Source: Cellulomonas xylanilytica
GTDB lineage: Bacteria; Actinomycetota; Actinomycetes; Actinomycetales; Cellulomonadaceae
Direction of reading: 5' to 3'
Assembly (NCBI RefSeq): GCF_007989805.1
Contig: NZ_BJUB01000001.1
Location: forward strand, 124,001 to 188,000
DNA length: 64,000 nucleotides
Below the pieces are notes generated by a model, which saw only the letters and a list, made by a program, of their open reading frames with translations, made no database searches and was not told the origin of the DNA. This document shows positions 35,588 to 44,957 of this stretch, piece after piece. The position numbers and the translations under genes are program-made. Every line of letters begins with the position of its first letter. Position 1 is the first letter of the stretch.

Positions 35588-36592
35588 TCAGGGCAGGACG
35601 ACGACCTGCGCCGCGTAGACCAGGCCGGCTCCGAAGCCGATCTGCAGGGCGAGCGCACCGCTCGGTACCTGACCCTCGCGCAGCAGGCGTTCGGTCGCCA
35701 AGGGGATCGACGCGGCGGAGGTGTTGCCGGTCTCCGCGATGTCCCGGCCGACGACGACCGTGTCGGGGAGCTTGAGGGTCTTGATCATCTGGTCGATGAT
35801 CCGCATGTTCGCCTGGTGCGGGATGAAGGCCTCGATCTCGTCGGCCGTCACGCCGGCCGCGTCCATCGCCTTCTGCGCGACGGGCGCCATCTGCCAGACC
35901 GCCCACTTGTAGACGCTCTGGCCCTCCTGCCGCAGGGTGGGCCAGCCGAGACCCTCGTCCCGCGTGGCGAGCCAGGAGTGCGTCTGGCGGATGGCCTGGG
36001 CCTGGCTGCCGTCGGAGCCCCAGATGGTCGGGCCGATGCCGGGCGTCTCGGAGGGGCCGATCACGACCGCGCCGGCGCCGTCGCCCAGCAGGAAGGAGAT
36101 CGTCCGGTCCGCGGGGTCGACGAGCTCGCTCATCTTCTCCGCGCCGATCACCAGCACGTTGCGCGCGGTGCCTGCACGGACGAGGGCGTCGGCCTGGCCG
36201 ATGCCGTAGCAGTAGCCGGCGCACGCGGCCGAGATGTCGAACGCGGCCGCCGGTGTGGCGCCGATGCGGTCCGCGATGATCGCCGCCGCTGCGGGCGTCT
36301 GGTGGAAGTACGTGACCGTGGACAGGATCACCGCGTCGATGTCCGCACCCGTGAGGCCCGCGTTCTCGAGCGCGGCCCGCGCAGCGCCCTCGGCCAGGTC
36401 GAGGACGTCGGTGCCCGCCTCGGCGCGACGACGCGTGACGATGCCGGTGCGCTGGCGGATCCACTCGTCCGAGGAGTCGATGGGTCCGACGAGCTCGTCG
36501 TTGGTGACGACCCGCTCGCCGCGGACGCCTCCGACGCCCAGGATGCGGGTGTGGGCCGGGCCGGTGGCCTGCGTGAGAGTGGGACGGGTCAC
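35588..36592 (-). CDS. fabH: 3-oxoacyl-ACP synthase III
   Basis: Initiates fatty-acid synthesis by condensing an acyl-CoA starter with malonyl-ACP. The catalytic Cys124 lies in SAACAGYCYG, the histidine in FIPHQANMRI, and the asparagine in ETGNTSAASIP. The 334-residue length is normal. The GTG start overlaps the fabD stop (GTGA), so the two are coupled. In actinomycetes FabH usually accepts branched starters; that is family knowledge, not visible here. Confidence 0.95.
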   Translation of the reverse strand: MTRPTLTQATGPAHTRILGVGGVRGERVVTNDELVGPIDSSDEWIRQRTGIVTRRRAEAGTDVLDLAEGAARAALENAGLTGADIDAVILSTVTYFHQTPAAAAIIADRIGATPAAAFDISAACAGYCYGIGQADALVRAGTARNVLVIGAEKMSELVDPADRTISFLLGDGAGAVVIGPSETPGIGPTIWGSDGSQAQAIRQTHSWLATRDEGLGWPTLRQEGQSVYKWAVWQMAPVAQKAMDAAGVTADEIEAFIPHQANMRIIDQMIKTLKLPDTVVVGRDIAETGNTSAASIPLATERLLREGQVPSGALALQIGFGAGLVYAAQVVVLP

Positions 36593-37566
36593 GACGACTT
36601 CTCCAGGTGGCTCTCGGGGTCTCCGGCATGCCGACGGACGAGGTCTCGCGCGGCGTCCAGGTCGGCGGGGGTCTTGACGGCGACGGTCTCGACCCCGGGC
36701 AGCGTACGCCGGGCCAGCCCGGTGAGCACCCCACCGGGAGCGACCTCGAGCAGCCCGGTGACCCCGAGTGCCTGGAGCGTCGACTGGCACAGGTCCCAGC
36801 GGACGGGGTTGGCCACCTGCGCGACGATCAGCTCGAGCGCCCGGGCGCCGGACGCGACGACGGTGCCGTCGGAGTTGGTCAGCAGCGGGACCATCGGCTC
36901 GCCCGGCGTGACGTCGTCGGCCGCGGCTCGCAGCTCGGTGACGGCGGGCGCCATGTGCTCGGTGTGGAACGCGCCGGCGACCTGCAGGGCGACGACGCGT
37001 GCACGGGTGGGAGGAGCGGCGGCGAGGGCGGCGAGCGCGTCGAGGGTCCCTGCGGCCACCACCTGGCCGCCGCCGTTGACGTTCGCCGGCACCAGGCCGT
37101 GCTCGGCGAGAGCGGCCAGCACCTCGTCCGGGTCACCGCCCAGCACCGCGCACATGCCGGTGGGGGTGGTCGCCGCAGCACGTGCCATCGCGGCGCCGCG
37201 CACCGCCACGAGGCGCAGGGCCTCGTCGTCGGTGAGCACGCCGGCGATCGCTGCCGCGGCGAGCTCGCCGACGGAGTGTCCGGCCGTCGCCCCGACCACC
37301 CGCTGCGCGGCGATGTCGAGGGCGTCGTCGGGACCGAGCTCGAGGACGGCCCGCAGGCTCGCGAGCGCCGACGCGACGAGCAGCGGCTGCGCCACGGCGG
37401 TGTCCCGGATGGTGTCGGCGTCCGACGTGGTGCCGTGGGCGACGAGATCCAGGCCGGTCGTGCGGGAGGCCCGCGCGATCGACTCGGCGACGGACGGCAG
37501 CTCGAGCCACGGGGCGAGCATGCCGGGGGACTGGGCGCCCTGACCGGGGCAGACGACGACGAGCAC
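36589..37566 (-). CDS. fabD: Malonyl-CoA:ACP transacylase
   Basis: Loads malonate onto ACP. The protein begins at a GTG (VLVVVCPGQGAQSPGML). The serine nucleophile Ser98 is in GHSVGE, and the histidine of the dyad is in GAFHTEHM. It is 325 residues long and the first gene of the fatty-acid operon, separated from the fasR gene by 110 bases that contain the promoter. Confidence 0.95.
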   Translation of the reverse strand: MLVVVCPGQGAQSPGMLAPWLELPSVAESIARASRTTGLDLVAHGTTSDADTIRDTAVAQPLLVASALASLRAVLELGPDDALDIAAQRVVGATAGHSVGELAAAAIAGVLTDDEALRLVAVRGAAMARAAATTPTGMCAVLGGDPDEVLAALAEHGLVPANVNGGGQVVAAGTLDALAALAAAPPTRARVVALQVAGAFHTEHMAPAVTELRAAADDVTPGEPMVPLLTNSDGTVVASGARALELIVAQVANPVRWDLCQSTLQALGVTGLLEVAPGGVLTGLARRTLPGVETVAVKTPADLDAARDLVRRHAGDPESHLEKSS

Positions 37567-37621
37567 CCGACCACTCTGCCTGGCGCAGCGAGCCGACCCG
37601 CCTCACGGCGTGCACCAACCT

Positions 37622-37650
37622 TGTCGGGCACCCTTGTGCGACTCCTACAA
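37622..37650 (-). promoter_or_regulatory. Candidate fabD promoter and FasR-site region
   Basis: The inverted repeat TTGT-N9-ACAA (37634-37650) lies about 70-85 bases upstream of the fabD start. On the minus strand its TTGTAG could act as a -35 element with CGACAA or CCGACA near 37622-37627 as a weak -10. Position suits control by the adjacent FasR; the element is modest and unproven. Confidence 0.3.
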
Positions 37651-37676
37651 CGCGTCGCTCCCGTCGCCGTGCATGG

Positions 37677-38978
37677 TCAGCGCGGGCCGACCGCGGGAGC
37701 AGGCTCCACGGCGTCCAGCCGGCCGAGCGCCAGCGCGGTCTGGAGCACGTACGACTCGCGGGCGTCCAGCGGGTCCCAGCCGGTGACGTCGGCGACGCGG
37801 CGCAGGCGGTACCGGACCGTGTTGGGGTGCACGTACAGCGTGCGCGCCGCGGCCTCGAGCGAGCGTCCGGTGCCCAGGTACGCCGACACCGTCTCCAGGA
37901 GGGACCCGGGGCTGGCGGCGAGCGGCGCGTAGGCCTGCGCGACGAGCGTCCGGCGGGCGGTGACGTCCCCGATGAGGACGCGCTCCGGGAGGAGCTCGTC
38001 GGCCTGCACGGGGCGGGGTGCCTGCTCCCACGCGGGGGCGGCGAGCAGGCCGGACAGCGCGGCTCGCGCGGACCGCGCGGAGTCCGTCAGGTCGCCCACC
38101 ACCGGCCCGATCACCACGGGACCGGGCCCGAACCGGGGCAGGAGCGTCCCCGCGGCGGCCAGCAGGTCACCCTCCCCGCCCAGGAAGACGACGAGCCGGT
38201 CGCCCTGGATGCCGACCAGGGCGTCGTCGGCGGCGCGGCGGGTCGCGCGACGCAGCTCGGCGGCCCGGACGTCGTCGAGGGCGGACGTCGTCGTCCCGAC
38301 CATGACCAGCGTCGATCCCCGTCCGCTCCAGCCGAGCGCCGCGATCCGTGAGCGCAGCGCGTCGTCGACGTCCCCGCGCACGAGCGCGTCGACCACGAGC
38401 GCCTCGAGGCGGGCGTCCCAGGCACCGCGGACCTCGGCGGCGCGGGCGTAGACCTCGGCCGCGGAGAACGCGACCTCGCGCGAGTAGCGCAGCACCGCCT
38501 CGCGCACCTCGCGCTCGTCGCCCGGGGCGGCGAGGCGGTCGCTGTGGGTCTCGACCACGTCGACGACGACGCGGACGAGCTGGAGCGTGTGCTGCAGCGA
38601 GATGGACCGCGTGAGCTCGGGCGGCGCGGCCGCGAAGATGTCCCCGACGCCGTGGGGCGGGCGCGTCGGCTCCGCGAACCAGGTGACGAACGCGGTGATG
38701 CCTGCCTGGGCCACCAGCCCCACCCAGGAGCGGTCCTCCGCGGGCAGCGCGCGGTACCACTCGAGGTCGTCGTCGAGCCGGCGCATGGCCGCCGCGGAGA
38801 GCAGCCCGGCGCTGTCGCGCACCCGGCGCTGGGTCTCGGGTCCGCCCCGCGCCTCGAGCACCGGCGTGCGCAGGCGGGCGGGCGCCGAGCGCCGCGGCCG
38901 GCTCGGTGCCGGTGCCGGGTCCGGCTGGTCGGACGCAGTGGCGGGGGCGGAGCCCTTCCCGCGCGGTGAGCTGGACAT
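37677..38978 (-). CDS. fasR: PucR-family transcriptional activator of fatty-acid synthesis (FasR-like)
   Basis: A 433-residue regulator with a PucR-type C-terminal helix-turn-helix (YLGTGRSLEAAARTLYVHPNTVRYRLRRV). The middle part contains a degenerate GGDEF-like/GAF-like region usual for the PucR family. The position immediately upstream of fabD matches FasR of Streptomyces and mycobacteria, which activates the fab operon. The start at 38978 (MSSSPRGKGS) has a disordered basic N-terminus; an upstream ATG at 39017 is possible. Confidence 0.9.
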   Translation of the reverse strand: MSSSPRGKGSAPATASDQPDPAPAPSRPRRSAPARLRTPVLEARGGPETQRRVRDSAGLLSAAAMRRLDDDLEWYRALPAEDRSWVGLVAQAGITAFVTWFAEPTRPPHGVGDIFAAAPPELTRSISLQHTLQLVRVVVDVVETHSDRLAAPGDEREVREAVLRYSREVAFSAAEVYARAAEVRGAWDARLEALVVDALVRGDVDDALRSRIAALGWSGRGSTLVMVGTTTSALDDVRAAELRRATRRAADDALVGIQGDRLVVFLGGEGDLLAAAGTLLPRFGPGPVVIGPVVGDLTDSARSARAALSGLLAAPAWEQAPRPVQADELLPERVLIGDVTARRTLVAQAYAPLAASPGSLLETVSAYLGTGRSLEAAARTLYVHPNTVRYRLRRVADVTGWDPLDARESYVLQTALALGRLDAVEPAPAVGPR

Positions 38979-39112
38979 GGGCCGAGCATAGGGTCGGGGA
39001 TTGTGGGAAGTCGACAAAGGACGGTCCGTCGCCGCCCTGTCGGCCGTGCCTGGCGAGTGTGAGGTATGTCGTCGAAAGGGTGTGGTCCGCCCCCAGCGGA
39101 TAGGGTCGCGTC

Positions 39113-39799
39113 ATGGCTCTTCTGCCCCGTTTGCGTCAGCTCATGCGACGGCCGTCCTCGGCCTCGCGGGTCGGCGCGCGCCGACCGACGACTGCTGCGC
39201 GGCGCGGCGACACGCTCCACGAGGACGCGCTGCGCTCGATGCTCAGCGACGACCCGAACAACGACCGGGCCTTCGTCGCCCTCGCGGAGATCGTCCGTCG
39301 CCGGGCTGCGGAGGCCAGTCCCGACCACGACCCGCTCTCCGCCGAGACCACGGACACCGAGCGGCAGCGCGCTGCCGACCTGGCCGTCTGGGCGCTCGGC
39401 GAGGAGCTCGCGGGCAACCCGCGGGCCTGGTACCCGCTCATCGAGGTCGCGCGCCTGTCGGTGCACGACGACCACGAGGGCACGCTGCGCCGGCTGACCA
39501 CCGCCGCCGAGCGTGACCCGTCGGGCAAGGCGCTGGTCGAGGCGCTGGGCCTGCTGCGTGAGGCCGGCCTGCCGGTCGACGCCCTCGGTCTCGGGGTGGG
39601 TCACTGGCGGCCGCGCGAGCACGACCCCGAGGTCGCCCGCCAGCTCGTGCTGGCGTCGATCGAGGCCGGCCGGCCGCTCGAGGCCAAGCAGCACATCGCC
39701 GCCCTCGACCTGTACCCGAACCAGCGCGAGATCGCCGACCTGCGGCGCGAGCTCGAGCGTGACGTCGCGCACGCCGAGCAGACCATCCCCGGCACCTGA
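39113..39799 (+). CDS. Conserved hypothetical helical-repeat protein
   Basis: A 228-residue protein with a basic, disordered N-terminus followed by TPR-like helical pairs (ALEALGLLREAGL-type spacing, AKQHIAALDLYPNQREIADLRREL). There is no signal peptide or membrane segment. It is transcribed divergently from fasR and ends at a strong terminator shared with aceE. I do not recognise a named family; a protein-interaction role is inferred from the repeats only. Confidence 0.8.
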   Translation: MALLPRLRQLMRRPSSASRVGARRPTTAARRGDTLHEDALRSMLSDDPNNDRAFVALAEIVRRRAAEASPDHDPLSAETTDTERQRAADLAVWALGEELAGNPRAWYPLIEVARLSVHDDHEGTLRRLTTAAERDPSGKALVEALGLLREAGLPVDALGLGVGHWRPREHDPEVARQLVLASIEAGRPLEAKQHIAALDLYPNQREIADLRRELERDVAHAEQTIPGT

Positions 39800-39808
39800 C
39801 GACCGCAC

Positions 39809-39849
39809 GACGAAGGCCCGGGCTCCTCCGCGGAGCCCGGGCCTTCGTC
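39809..39849. terminator. Bidirectional terminator between the helical-repeat gene and aceE
   Basis: A perfect 18-base-pair stem (39809-39826 with 39832-39849) with a five-base loop. The genes on both sides converge on it. The tails are not T-rich, but the stem is very stable. Confidence 0.85.
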
Positions 39850-39863
39850 GTCAGCGCGTCAGC

Positions 39864-42608
39864 TCAGCTGTCGCCGCCCGTGTTGCCGGACGTGCCGGCC
39901 GTGACGTCGTCCAGGCGGTAGCGCTCGATCGCCTGGGCCGGCGCCTCGGCGGCCACCGCGCCAGAGCGCGCGAGCTGCTGGAGCACGCGCACCACCGTCG
40001 ACGGGCCGTCGATCTTGAAGTGCCGACGGGCCGCCGCGCGGGTGTCCGAGAAGCCGAAGCCGTCGGCGCCCAGCGTGGCGTACGGGCCGGGCACCCAGGC
40101 GCGGACCTGGTCGGCGACGAGGTGGTCGAAGTCCGTCGTCGCGACGAACGGGCCCTCGGCACCCTGGAGCTTGGCCGTCAGGTACGGCACGCGCTCCTCC
40201 TCGCCGGGGTGCAGGTACGCGTGCTGGTCCGCGGCGAGCCCATCGCGGCGCAGCTCGTTCCAGCTGGTCACCGACCACACCGCGGCCTGGACGCCCCAGT
40301 CCTCGGCAAGGAGCTTCTTGGCCTCGAGCGCCCACGGCACCGCGACGCCCGACGCCAGGATCTGGGCGCGCGGCCCGTCACCCTCGGCCGGTGCGACCAG
40401 GTGGATCCCGCGCAGGATGCCCTCGACGTCGACGCCCTCGGGCTCGGCCGGCTGCTGCATGGGCTCGTTGTAGACGGTGAGGTAGTAGATGACGTCGCGG
40501 TCACGGTCGTGACCCTCGCCGTACATCCGCTCGATGCCGTCCTTGACGATGTGCCGGATCTCGTACCCGTACGCCGGGTCGTAGTGCACGACGTGGGACA
40601 TGGTCCCGGCCAGGAGGGGCGAGTGGCCGTCGGCGTGCTGCAGGCCCTCACCGGTCAGGGTGGTGCGGCCGGCGGTGGCGCCGATGAGGAACCCGCGGGC
40701 CATCTGGTCCCCGGCGGCCCAGAACTGGTCGCCGGTGCGCTGGAACCCGAACATCGAGTAGTAGAAGTAGAACGGGATCAGCGGCTCGCCGTGCGTCGCG
40801 TACGACGTGCCGACGGCCTGGAACGCGGAGGCCGAACCGGCCTCGTTGATGCCCGTGTGCATGATCTGGCCGGACTCGGACTCCTTGTAGGAGAGCATGA
40901 GCTCGCGGTCCACGGACATGTAGTTCTGGCCGTTGGTGTTGAAGATCTTGGCGCTCGGGAAGATCGAGTCGAGCCCGAACGTGCGCGCCTCGTCGGGGAT
41001 GATCGGCACCAGGCGGTGACCGAACTCCTTGTCCCGCACCAGGTCCTTGAACAGGCGCACGAGCGCCATCGTCGTGGCGACCTCCTGCTGCCCCGAGCCC
41101 TTGGCCAGGCCCTCGTAGACCTTGTCCGCCGGCAGCGTGAGCGGCTTGTGCGTGGAGCGACGCTCCGGCACGAACCCACCGAGCTGGCGGCGGCGCTCGA
41201 GCATGTACTGGATGCCCTCGTCCTCGGCGCCCGGGTGGAAGTACGGCGGGACGTACGGGTTCTCGTCGATCTGCTCGTCCGTGATCGGGATGCGCAGCGA
41301 GTCCCGCAGGGTCTTGAGGTCGTCCGCCTTGAGCTTCTTCATCTGGTGCGTGGCGTTGCGCCCGGCGAAGCCGGAGCCCAGGCCGTAGCCCTTGATGGTG
41401 TGCGCCAGGATGACGGTCGGCTGCCCCGTGTGCTCGCGAGCAGCCTTGTAGGCGGCGTAGATCTTGCGGTAGTCGTGACCGCCGCGCTTGAGCGCCCAGA
41501 TCTCGTCGTCCGTCATCTTCTCCACGAGCTGCTTGGTCCGCGGGTCGCGGCCGAAGAAGTTCTCGCGGATGAACGCGCCGTTCTCGGCACGGTAGGTCTG
41601 GAAGTCGCCGTCGGGCGTCGTGTTCATCAGGTTGACGAGCGCGCGGTCCTTGTCGGCCTCGAGCAGCGCGTCCCACTCGCGACCCCAGACGACCTTGATG
41701 ACGTTCCAGCCGGCGCCACGGAACTGCGCCTCGAGCTCCTGGATGATCTTGCCGTTGCCGCGGACCGGGCCGTCGAGACGCTGCAGGTTGCAGTTGACGA
41801 CGAAGGTCAGGTTGTCCAGACCCTGCTGTCCGGCCAGCTGCAGCATGCCTCGGGACTCGGGCTCGTCCATCTCGCCGTCGCCGAGGAACGCCCAGACGTC
41901 CTGCTGGCTCGTGTCCTTGATGCCGCGCAGGTGCAGGTACCGGTTGGTCCAGGCCTGGTAGATCGCGCTGGAGGGCCCCAGGCCCATCGAGACCGTCGGG
42001 AACTCCCACAGGTCCGGCGCCAGGCGCGGGTGCGGGTACGACGGCAGGCCGCCGCCCGGGTGCGAGAGCTCCTGGCGGAACCCGTCGAGCTGGTGCGCGG
42101 ACAGGCGCCCCTCGAGGAAGGCGCGGGCGTAGACGCCGGGGGAGGCGTGGCCCTGGAAGTAGACCTGGTCGCCACCACCCGGGTGGTCCTTGCCGCGGAA
42201 GAAGTGGTTGAGGCCCACCTCGGTCAGCGTCGCCACGGACGCGTAGGAGGAGATGTGCCCGCCGACGCCCACGCCGGGCCGCTGGGCCCGCGTGACCATC
42301 ACCGCGGCGTTCCAGCGGATCCACGAGCGGTAGCGGCGCTCGAGCGCCTCGTCGCCCGGGAAGTAGGGCTCGTCCTGCACCGCGATGGTGTTGACGTAGG
42401 GGGTGTTGAGCGAGGCCGGGATGGCCACGTTCCGCTGTCGCGCGTGCCGCAGCATGCTCAGCAGCACGTACCGCGCGCGGGGACCGCCCTTCTCGTCGAT
42501 GAGTCCGTCGAGGGACTCCACCCACTCGCCGGTCTCGTCCGGATCGATGTCCGGCACCTGGCTGAGCAGGCCACCGATGAGCGGTCCTGTCTCGTCGATC
42601 GAAGCCAC
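39864..42608 (-). CDS. aceE: Pyruvate dehydrogenase E1 component, homodimeric type
   Basis: Thiamine-diphosphate-dependent decarboxylase that feeds acetyl groups to E2. The GTG at 42608 follows AGGAG by six bases and gives 914 residues, the normal size of the AceE type. The ThDP motif starts at [10 protein letters not shown] and ends near [14 protein letters not shown]; the active-site HISSYAS segment and the [18 protein letters not shown] region are present. The neighbouring DUF3052 and peroxiredoxin genes are in the same order as in Streptomyces. No E2 or E3 genes are adjacent. Confidence 0.96.
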   Translation of the reverse strand: MASIDETGPLIGGLLSQVPDIDPDETGEWVESLDGLIDEKGGPRARYVLLSMLRHARQRNVAIPASLNTPYVNTIAVQDEPYFPGDEALERRYRSWIRWNAAVMVTRAQRPGVGVGGHISSYASVATLTEVGLNHFFRGKDHPGGGDQVYFQGHASPGVYARAFLEGRLSAHQLDGFRQELSHPGGGLPSYPHPRLAPDLWEFPTVSMGLGPSSAIYQAWTNRYLHLRGIKDTSQQDVWAFLGDGEMDEPESRGMLQLAGQQGLDNLTFVVNCNLQRLDGPVRGNGKIIQELEAQFRGAGWNVIKVVWGREWDALLEADKDRALVNLMNTTPDGDFQTYRAENGAFIRENFFGRDPRTKQLVEKMTDDEIWALKRGGHDYRKIYAAYKAAREHTGQPTVILAHTIKGYGLGSGFAGRNATHQMKKLKADDLKTLRDSLRIPITDEQIDENPYVPPYFHPGAEDEGIQYMLERRRQLGGFVPERRSTHKPLTLPADKVYEGLAKGSGQQEVATTMALVRLFKDLVRDKEFGHRLVPIIPDEARTFGLDSIFPSAKIFNTNGQNYMSVDRELMLSYKESESGQIMHTGINEAGSASAFQAVGTSYATHGEPLIPFYFYYSMFGFQRTGDQFWAAGDQMARGFLIGATAGRTTLTGEGLQHADGHSPLLAGTMSHVVHYDPAYGYEIRHIVKDGIERMYGEGHDRDRDVIYYLTVYNEPMQQPAEPEGVDVEGILRGIHLVAPAEGDGPRAQILASGVAVPWALEAKKLLAEDWGVQAAVWSVTSWNELRRDGLAADQHAYLHPGEEERVPYLTAKLQGAEGPFVATTDFDHLVADQVRAWVPGPYATLGADGFGFSDTRAAARRHFKIDGPSTVVRVLQQLARSGAVAAEAPAQAIERYRLDDVTAGTSGNTGGDS

Positions 42609-42953
42609 CAGCGCTCCTTGCCTCTCGTCCGCGCGCACGAGCCCGGTCGGCATCGGCGGCGCATCTGGCCCGAACCGCCGGACGCACGCCGGTGTGGGCG
42701 GCGACGACGGGTGCGGGTAGTCGACCCATTCTCGGACCCCGAGGGCCCGAAAGTCACACCGAGTAGCAGGAACGTCCACGTGACGTCCGTGACAGTGGTC
42801 CCTGCTCGGCTCGCGCTCGGGTCCCGCGACGCCGCGACACCGTCATCCGTGCAGGTCTTGCGTGCGCCCGTCCGGGTGCGGTGGGCTAGCGTGTGCGGCA
42901 ATGAGCAGGCGGTCCCCGGACGGGACCGCCGAGACGGAGGGAGCGGTCCGGAC
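42609..42953. other. Divergent intergenic region between aceE and the DUF3052 gene
   Basis: A 345-base spacer with no convincing gene. On the minus strand TGACTT (42756-42751) and GAGAAT (42733-42728), 17 bases apart, form a plausible aceE promoter with a leader of about 115 bases. On the plus strand TAGCGT at 42887-42892 may be a -10 element for the DUF3052 gene, without a clear -35. Confidence 0.4.
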
Positions 42954-43376
42954 GTGTCATCCACCGCGGACGAAGGCGCGTCGCAGACGGCCGCCCGCTT
43001 GGGCTTCACCTCGGGCCAGGTGGTCCAGGAGTTCGGCTACGACGACGACGTCGACGACGAGCTGCGCACCAGCCTGGAGACCGTGACCGGCACGGAGCTG
43101 GTCGACGAGGAGTACGACGACGTCACCGACGGTGCCGTCATCTGGTTCCGGGACGGCGACGGCGACCTGACCGACGCGCTCGTGGACGCCATGACGGTGC
43201 TCGACGACGGCGGCCCCATCTGGGTCCTCACCCCGAAGGCGGGGCGGCCCGGGCACGTGTCCCACAGCGACATCGAGGAGGCGGCGACCACCTCGGGTCT
43301 GCACGCCATGACCACGTTCTCGATCGCGCCCGACTGGTCCGCCACCCGGCTCGGCGCGCGCGGACGCGGTCGCTGA
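42954..43376 (+). CDS. DUF3052 family protein
   Basis: A 140-residue acidic soluble protein of an actinobacterial family of unknown function, recognised by AARLGFTSGQVVQEFGYDDDVD, VIWFRDGDGDLTD and WVLTPKAGRPGHV. The GTG at 42954 lies downstream of GGAGGG. It is conserved beside aceE and a peroxiredoxin in other actinobacteria, and the same neighbourhood is seen here. Confidence 0.9.
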   Translation: MSSTADEGASQTAARLGFTSGQVVQEFGYDDDVDDELRTSLETVTGTELVDEEYDDVTDGAVIWFRDGDGDLTDALVDAMTVLDDGGPIWVLTPKAGRPGHVSHSDIEEAATTSGLHAMTTFSIAPDWSATRLGARGRGR

Positions 43377-43431
43377 CCGCTGGTCGTACCGCACCTCGCA
43401 CGGCACCGCGGTCGTTGTTACAGTCCGCGCC

Positions 43432-43911
43432 ATGGACTCCACCGACCGCACCACGCCCCCGATCGGGGCTCCCGCCCCGGAGTTCTCGCTCCCGGACACG
43501 CACGGCACGCCGGTGACCCTCAGCGGGTTGCGGGGCGGTCCGGCCGTCATCGTGTTCGTCCCGTTCGCGTTCTCCGGCACGTGCACCGGTGAGCTCTGCG
43601 AGCTCCGGGACAACATCAAGGAGTTCGAGCAGGCCGGCGCCCATGTCGTCGTCGTGTCGTGCGACCCTGGCCACTCCCTGCGCGCCTGGGCGGCCCAGGA
43701 GGGCTTCGCCTTCGACCTGCTCTCCGACTTCTGGCCGCACGGCGAGGTGGCACGCGCCTACGGTGTCTTCGACGAGAGCCGAGGAATGGCCGTGCGCGGC
43801 AGCTTCCTGGTCGACGCCGAGGGCGTGCTGCGCTGGAGCCTGGTCAACCCTCCCGGACGGGCCCGCGACTTCTCCGCATACCGTGCCGCGCTGGCGGAGC
43901 TCTCCGCCTGA
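43432..43911 (+). CDS. Peroxiredoxin, AhpE/Bcp-like
   Basis: A 159-residue thiol peroxidase. The thioredoxin-like fold opens with IGAPAPEFSLPD; the peroxidatic cysteine is in FAFSGTCTGELCEL, where the second cysteine five residues later is unusual in position for a resolving residue. DEsrG and GSFLVDAEGVL segments match AhpE-type enzymes. It reduces hydroperoxides using cellular thiols. It is encoded 55 bases after the DUF3052 gene and before tRNA-Val. Confidence 0.92.
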   Translation: MDSTDRTTPPIGAPAPEFSLPDTHGTPVTLSGLRGGPAVIVFVPFAFSGTCTGELCELRDNIKEFEQAGAHVVVVSCDPGHSLRAWAAQEGFAFDLLSDFWPHGEVARAYGVFDESRGMAVRGSFLVDAEGVLRWSLVNPPGRARDFSAYRAALAELSA

Positions 43912-43971
43912 CGACCACGCCCGCCGGTAGGCTGGGCGACCGTCGAGCCGCCCGCTGGTCGGGTGGCTCTG

Positions 43972-44045
43972 GGGCCTGTAGCTCAGCTGGTCAGAGCGCC
44001 GCGCTTACACCGCGGAGGTCGCCGGTTCGAAACCGGCCGGGCCCA
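43972..44045 (+). tRNA. tRNA-Val (anticodon TAC)
   Basis: Full cloverleaf: acceptor GGGCCTG pairing with CGGGCCC through one G-U pair, D-arm AGCTCAGCTGGTCAGAGC, anticodon stem CCGCG/CGCGG with loop CTTACAC, T-arm GCCGGTTCGAAACCGGC, discriminator A. CCA is not encoded; the DNA reads CCG. Confidence 0.97.
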
Positions 44046-44074
44046 CCGCACGGACCGGTTGTTAGGGTCCAGCC

Positions 44075-44947
44075 ATGCCCGCGACCCTGCCGTTCGTCTC
44101 CCGGCTGACGGTGTACCCGGTGAAGTCGTTCGCGGGCACCGTGCTCGACTCCCTGGAGCTGGGCGTCGCCGGCCCGCGCGGGGACCGGCGCTGGATGGTG
44201 GTCGACGCCGACGGCGACACGGTCACCGCGCGCAAGCACCCCCGGATGCTCTCCGCGGTCGCGACCCCCGACGGTCCCGGGGTGCGCCTCTCGGCGCCCG
44301 GCCTGACCGACCTGGTCGTGGGCGTGCCCGCCGGACCACCGGACGTCCCCGTCCGGCTCAGCCGCCTCGACACGGCGACCCGAGCGGGTGACGAGGCCGA
44401 CGCGTGGTGCTCCGAGCTGGTCGGGCGGCCCGTCCGTCTGGTCCACCTGGACGACCCCGCTCGGCGCGGGATGTCGGAGAAGCACGGCGGCTCTGCCGAC
44501 GACCCGCTGGCCCTGGTCGACACCGGACCGGTGCACGTCACGACGACCGCGTCGCTGCGTCGCCTGGACACCTGGGCGGCCGAGCTCCACGACGAGCGCG
44601 TCGAGCGCGCCCTCGCTGCCGGGCAGCCGGCGCCCGAGCCGTGGCGACCGCTGGACGTGCGGCGGTTCCGGCCGAACCTGGTGGTCGACGGGGACCTCGA
44701 GCCGTTCGCCGAGGACGGCTGGGCGCGGCTCGTCGTCGGGGACGTCGAGCTGCGGTTCGCCGACCACTGCGGCCGGTGCGTCATGACGACGATCGACCCG
44801 GACACGCAGGTCAAGGGCAAGGAGCCGCTGGCGTCGCTCGCCCGGCACCGGCGCCGCGACGGCGAGGTGTGGTTCGGGATCCAGATGGTCCCCGTCCGAC
44901 CCGGGTCGGTCACCGTCGGCGACCGCGTCGAGACGTCGGACCGGTAG
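44075..44947 (+). CDS. MOSC domain-containing protein (mARC/YcbX-like)
   Basis: A 290-residue protein with an N-terminal MOSC beta-barrel (LTVYPVKSFAGTVLDSLELGVAGPRGDRRW) and a C-terminal MOSC domain. The cysteine that would ligate molybdenum lies in ADHCGRCVMTTIDPDT. Relatives reduce N-hydroxylated compounds or carry Mo cofactor. Unlike YcbX it has no fused ferredoxin domain. The physiological substrate is unknown. Confidence 0.9.
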   Translation: MPATLPFVSRLTVYPVKSFAGTVLDSLELGVAGPRGDRRWMVVDADGDTVTARKHPRMLSAVATPDGPGVRLSAPGLTDLVVGVPAGPPDVPVRLSRLDTATRAGDEADAWCSELVGRPVRLVHLDDPARRGMSEKHGGSADDPLALVDTGPVHVTTTASLRRLDTWAAELHDERVERALAAGQPAPEPWRPLDVRRFRPNLVVDGDLEPFAEDGWARLVVGDVELRFADHCGRCVMTTIDPDTQVKGKEPLASLARHRRRDGEVWFGIQMVPVRPGSVTVGDRVETSDR

Positions 44948-44957
44948 CGTGCGGCAC

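Noticed and set aside
39513..43376. A 1287-codon plus-strand open frame running antisense through aceE
   Set aside because: Only its last 141 codons (from GTG 42954) encode a real protein, DUF3052; the remainder is the complement of aceE and the end of the helical-repeat gene in another frame.
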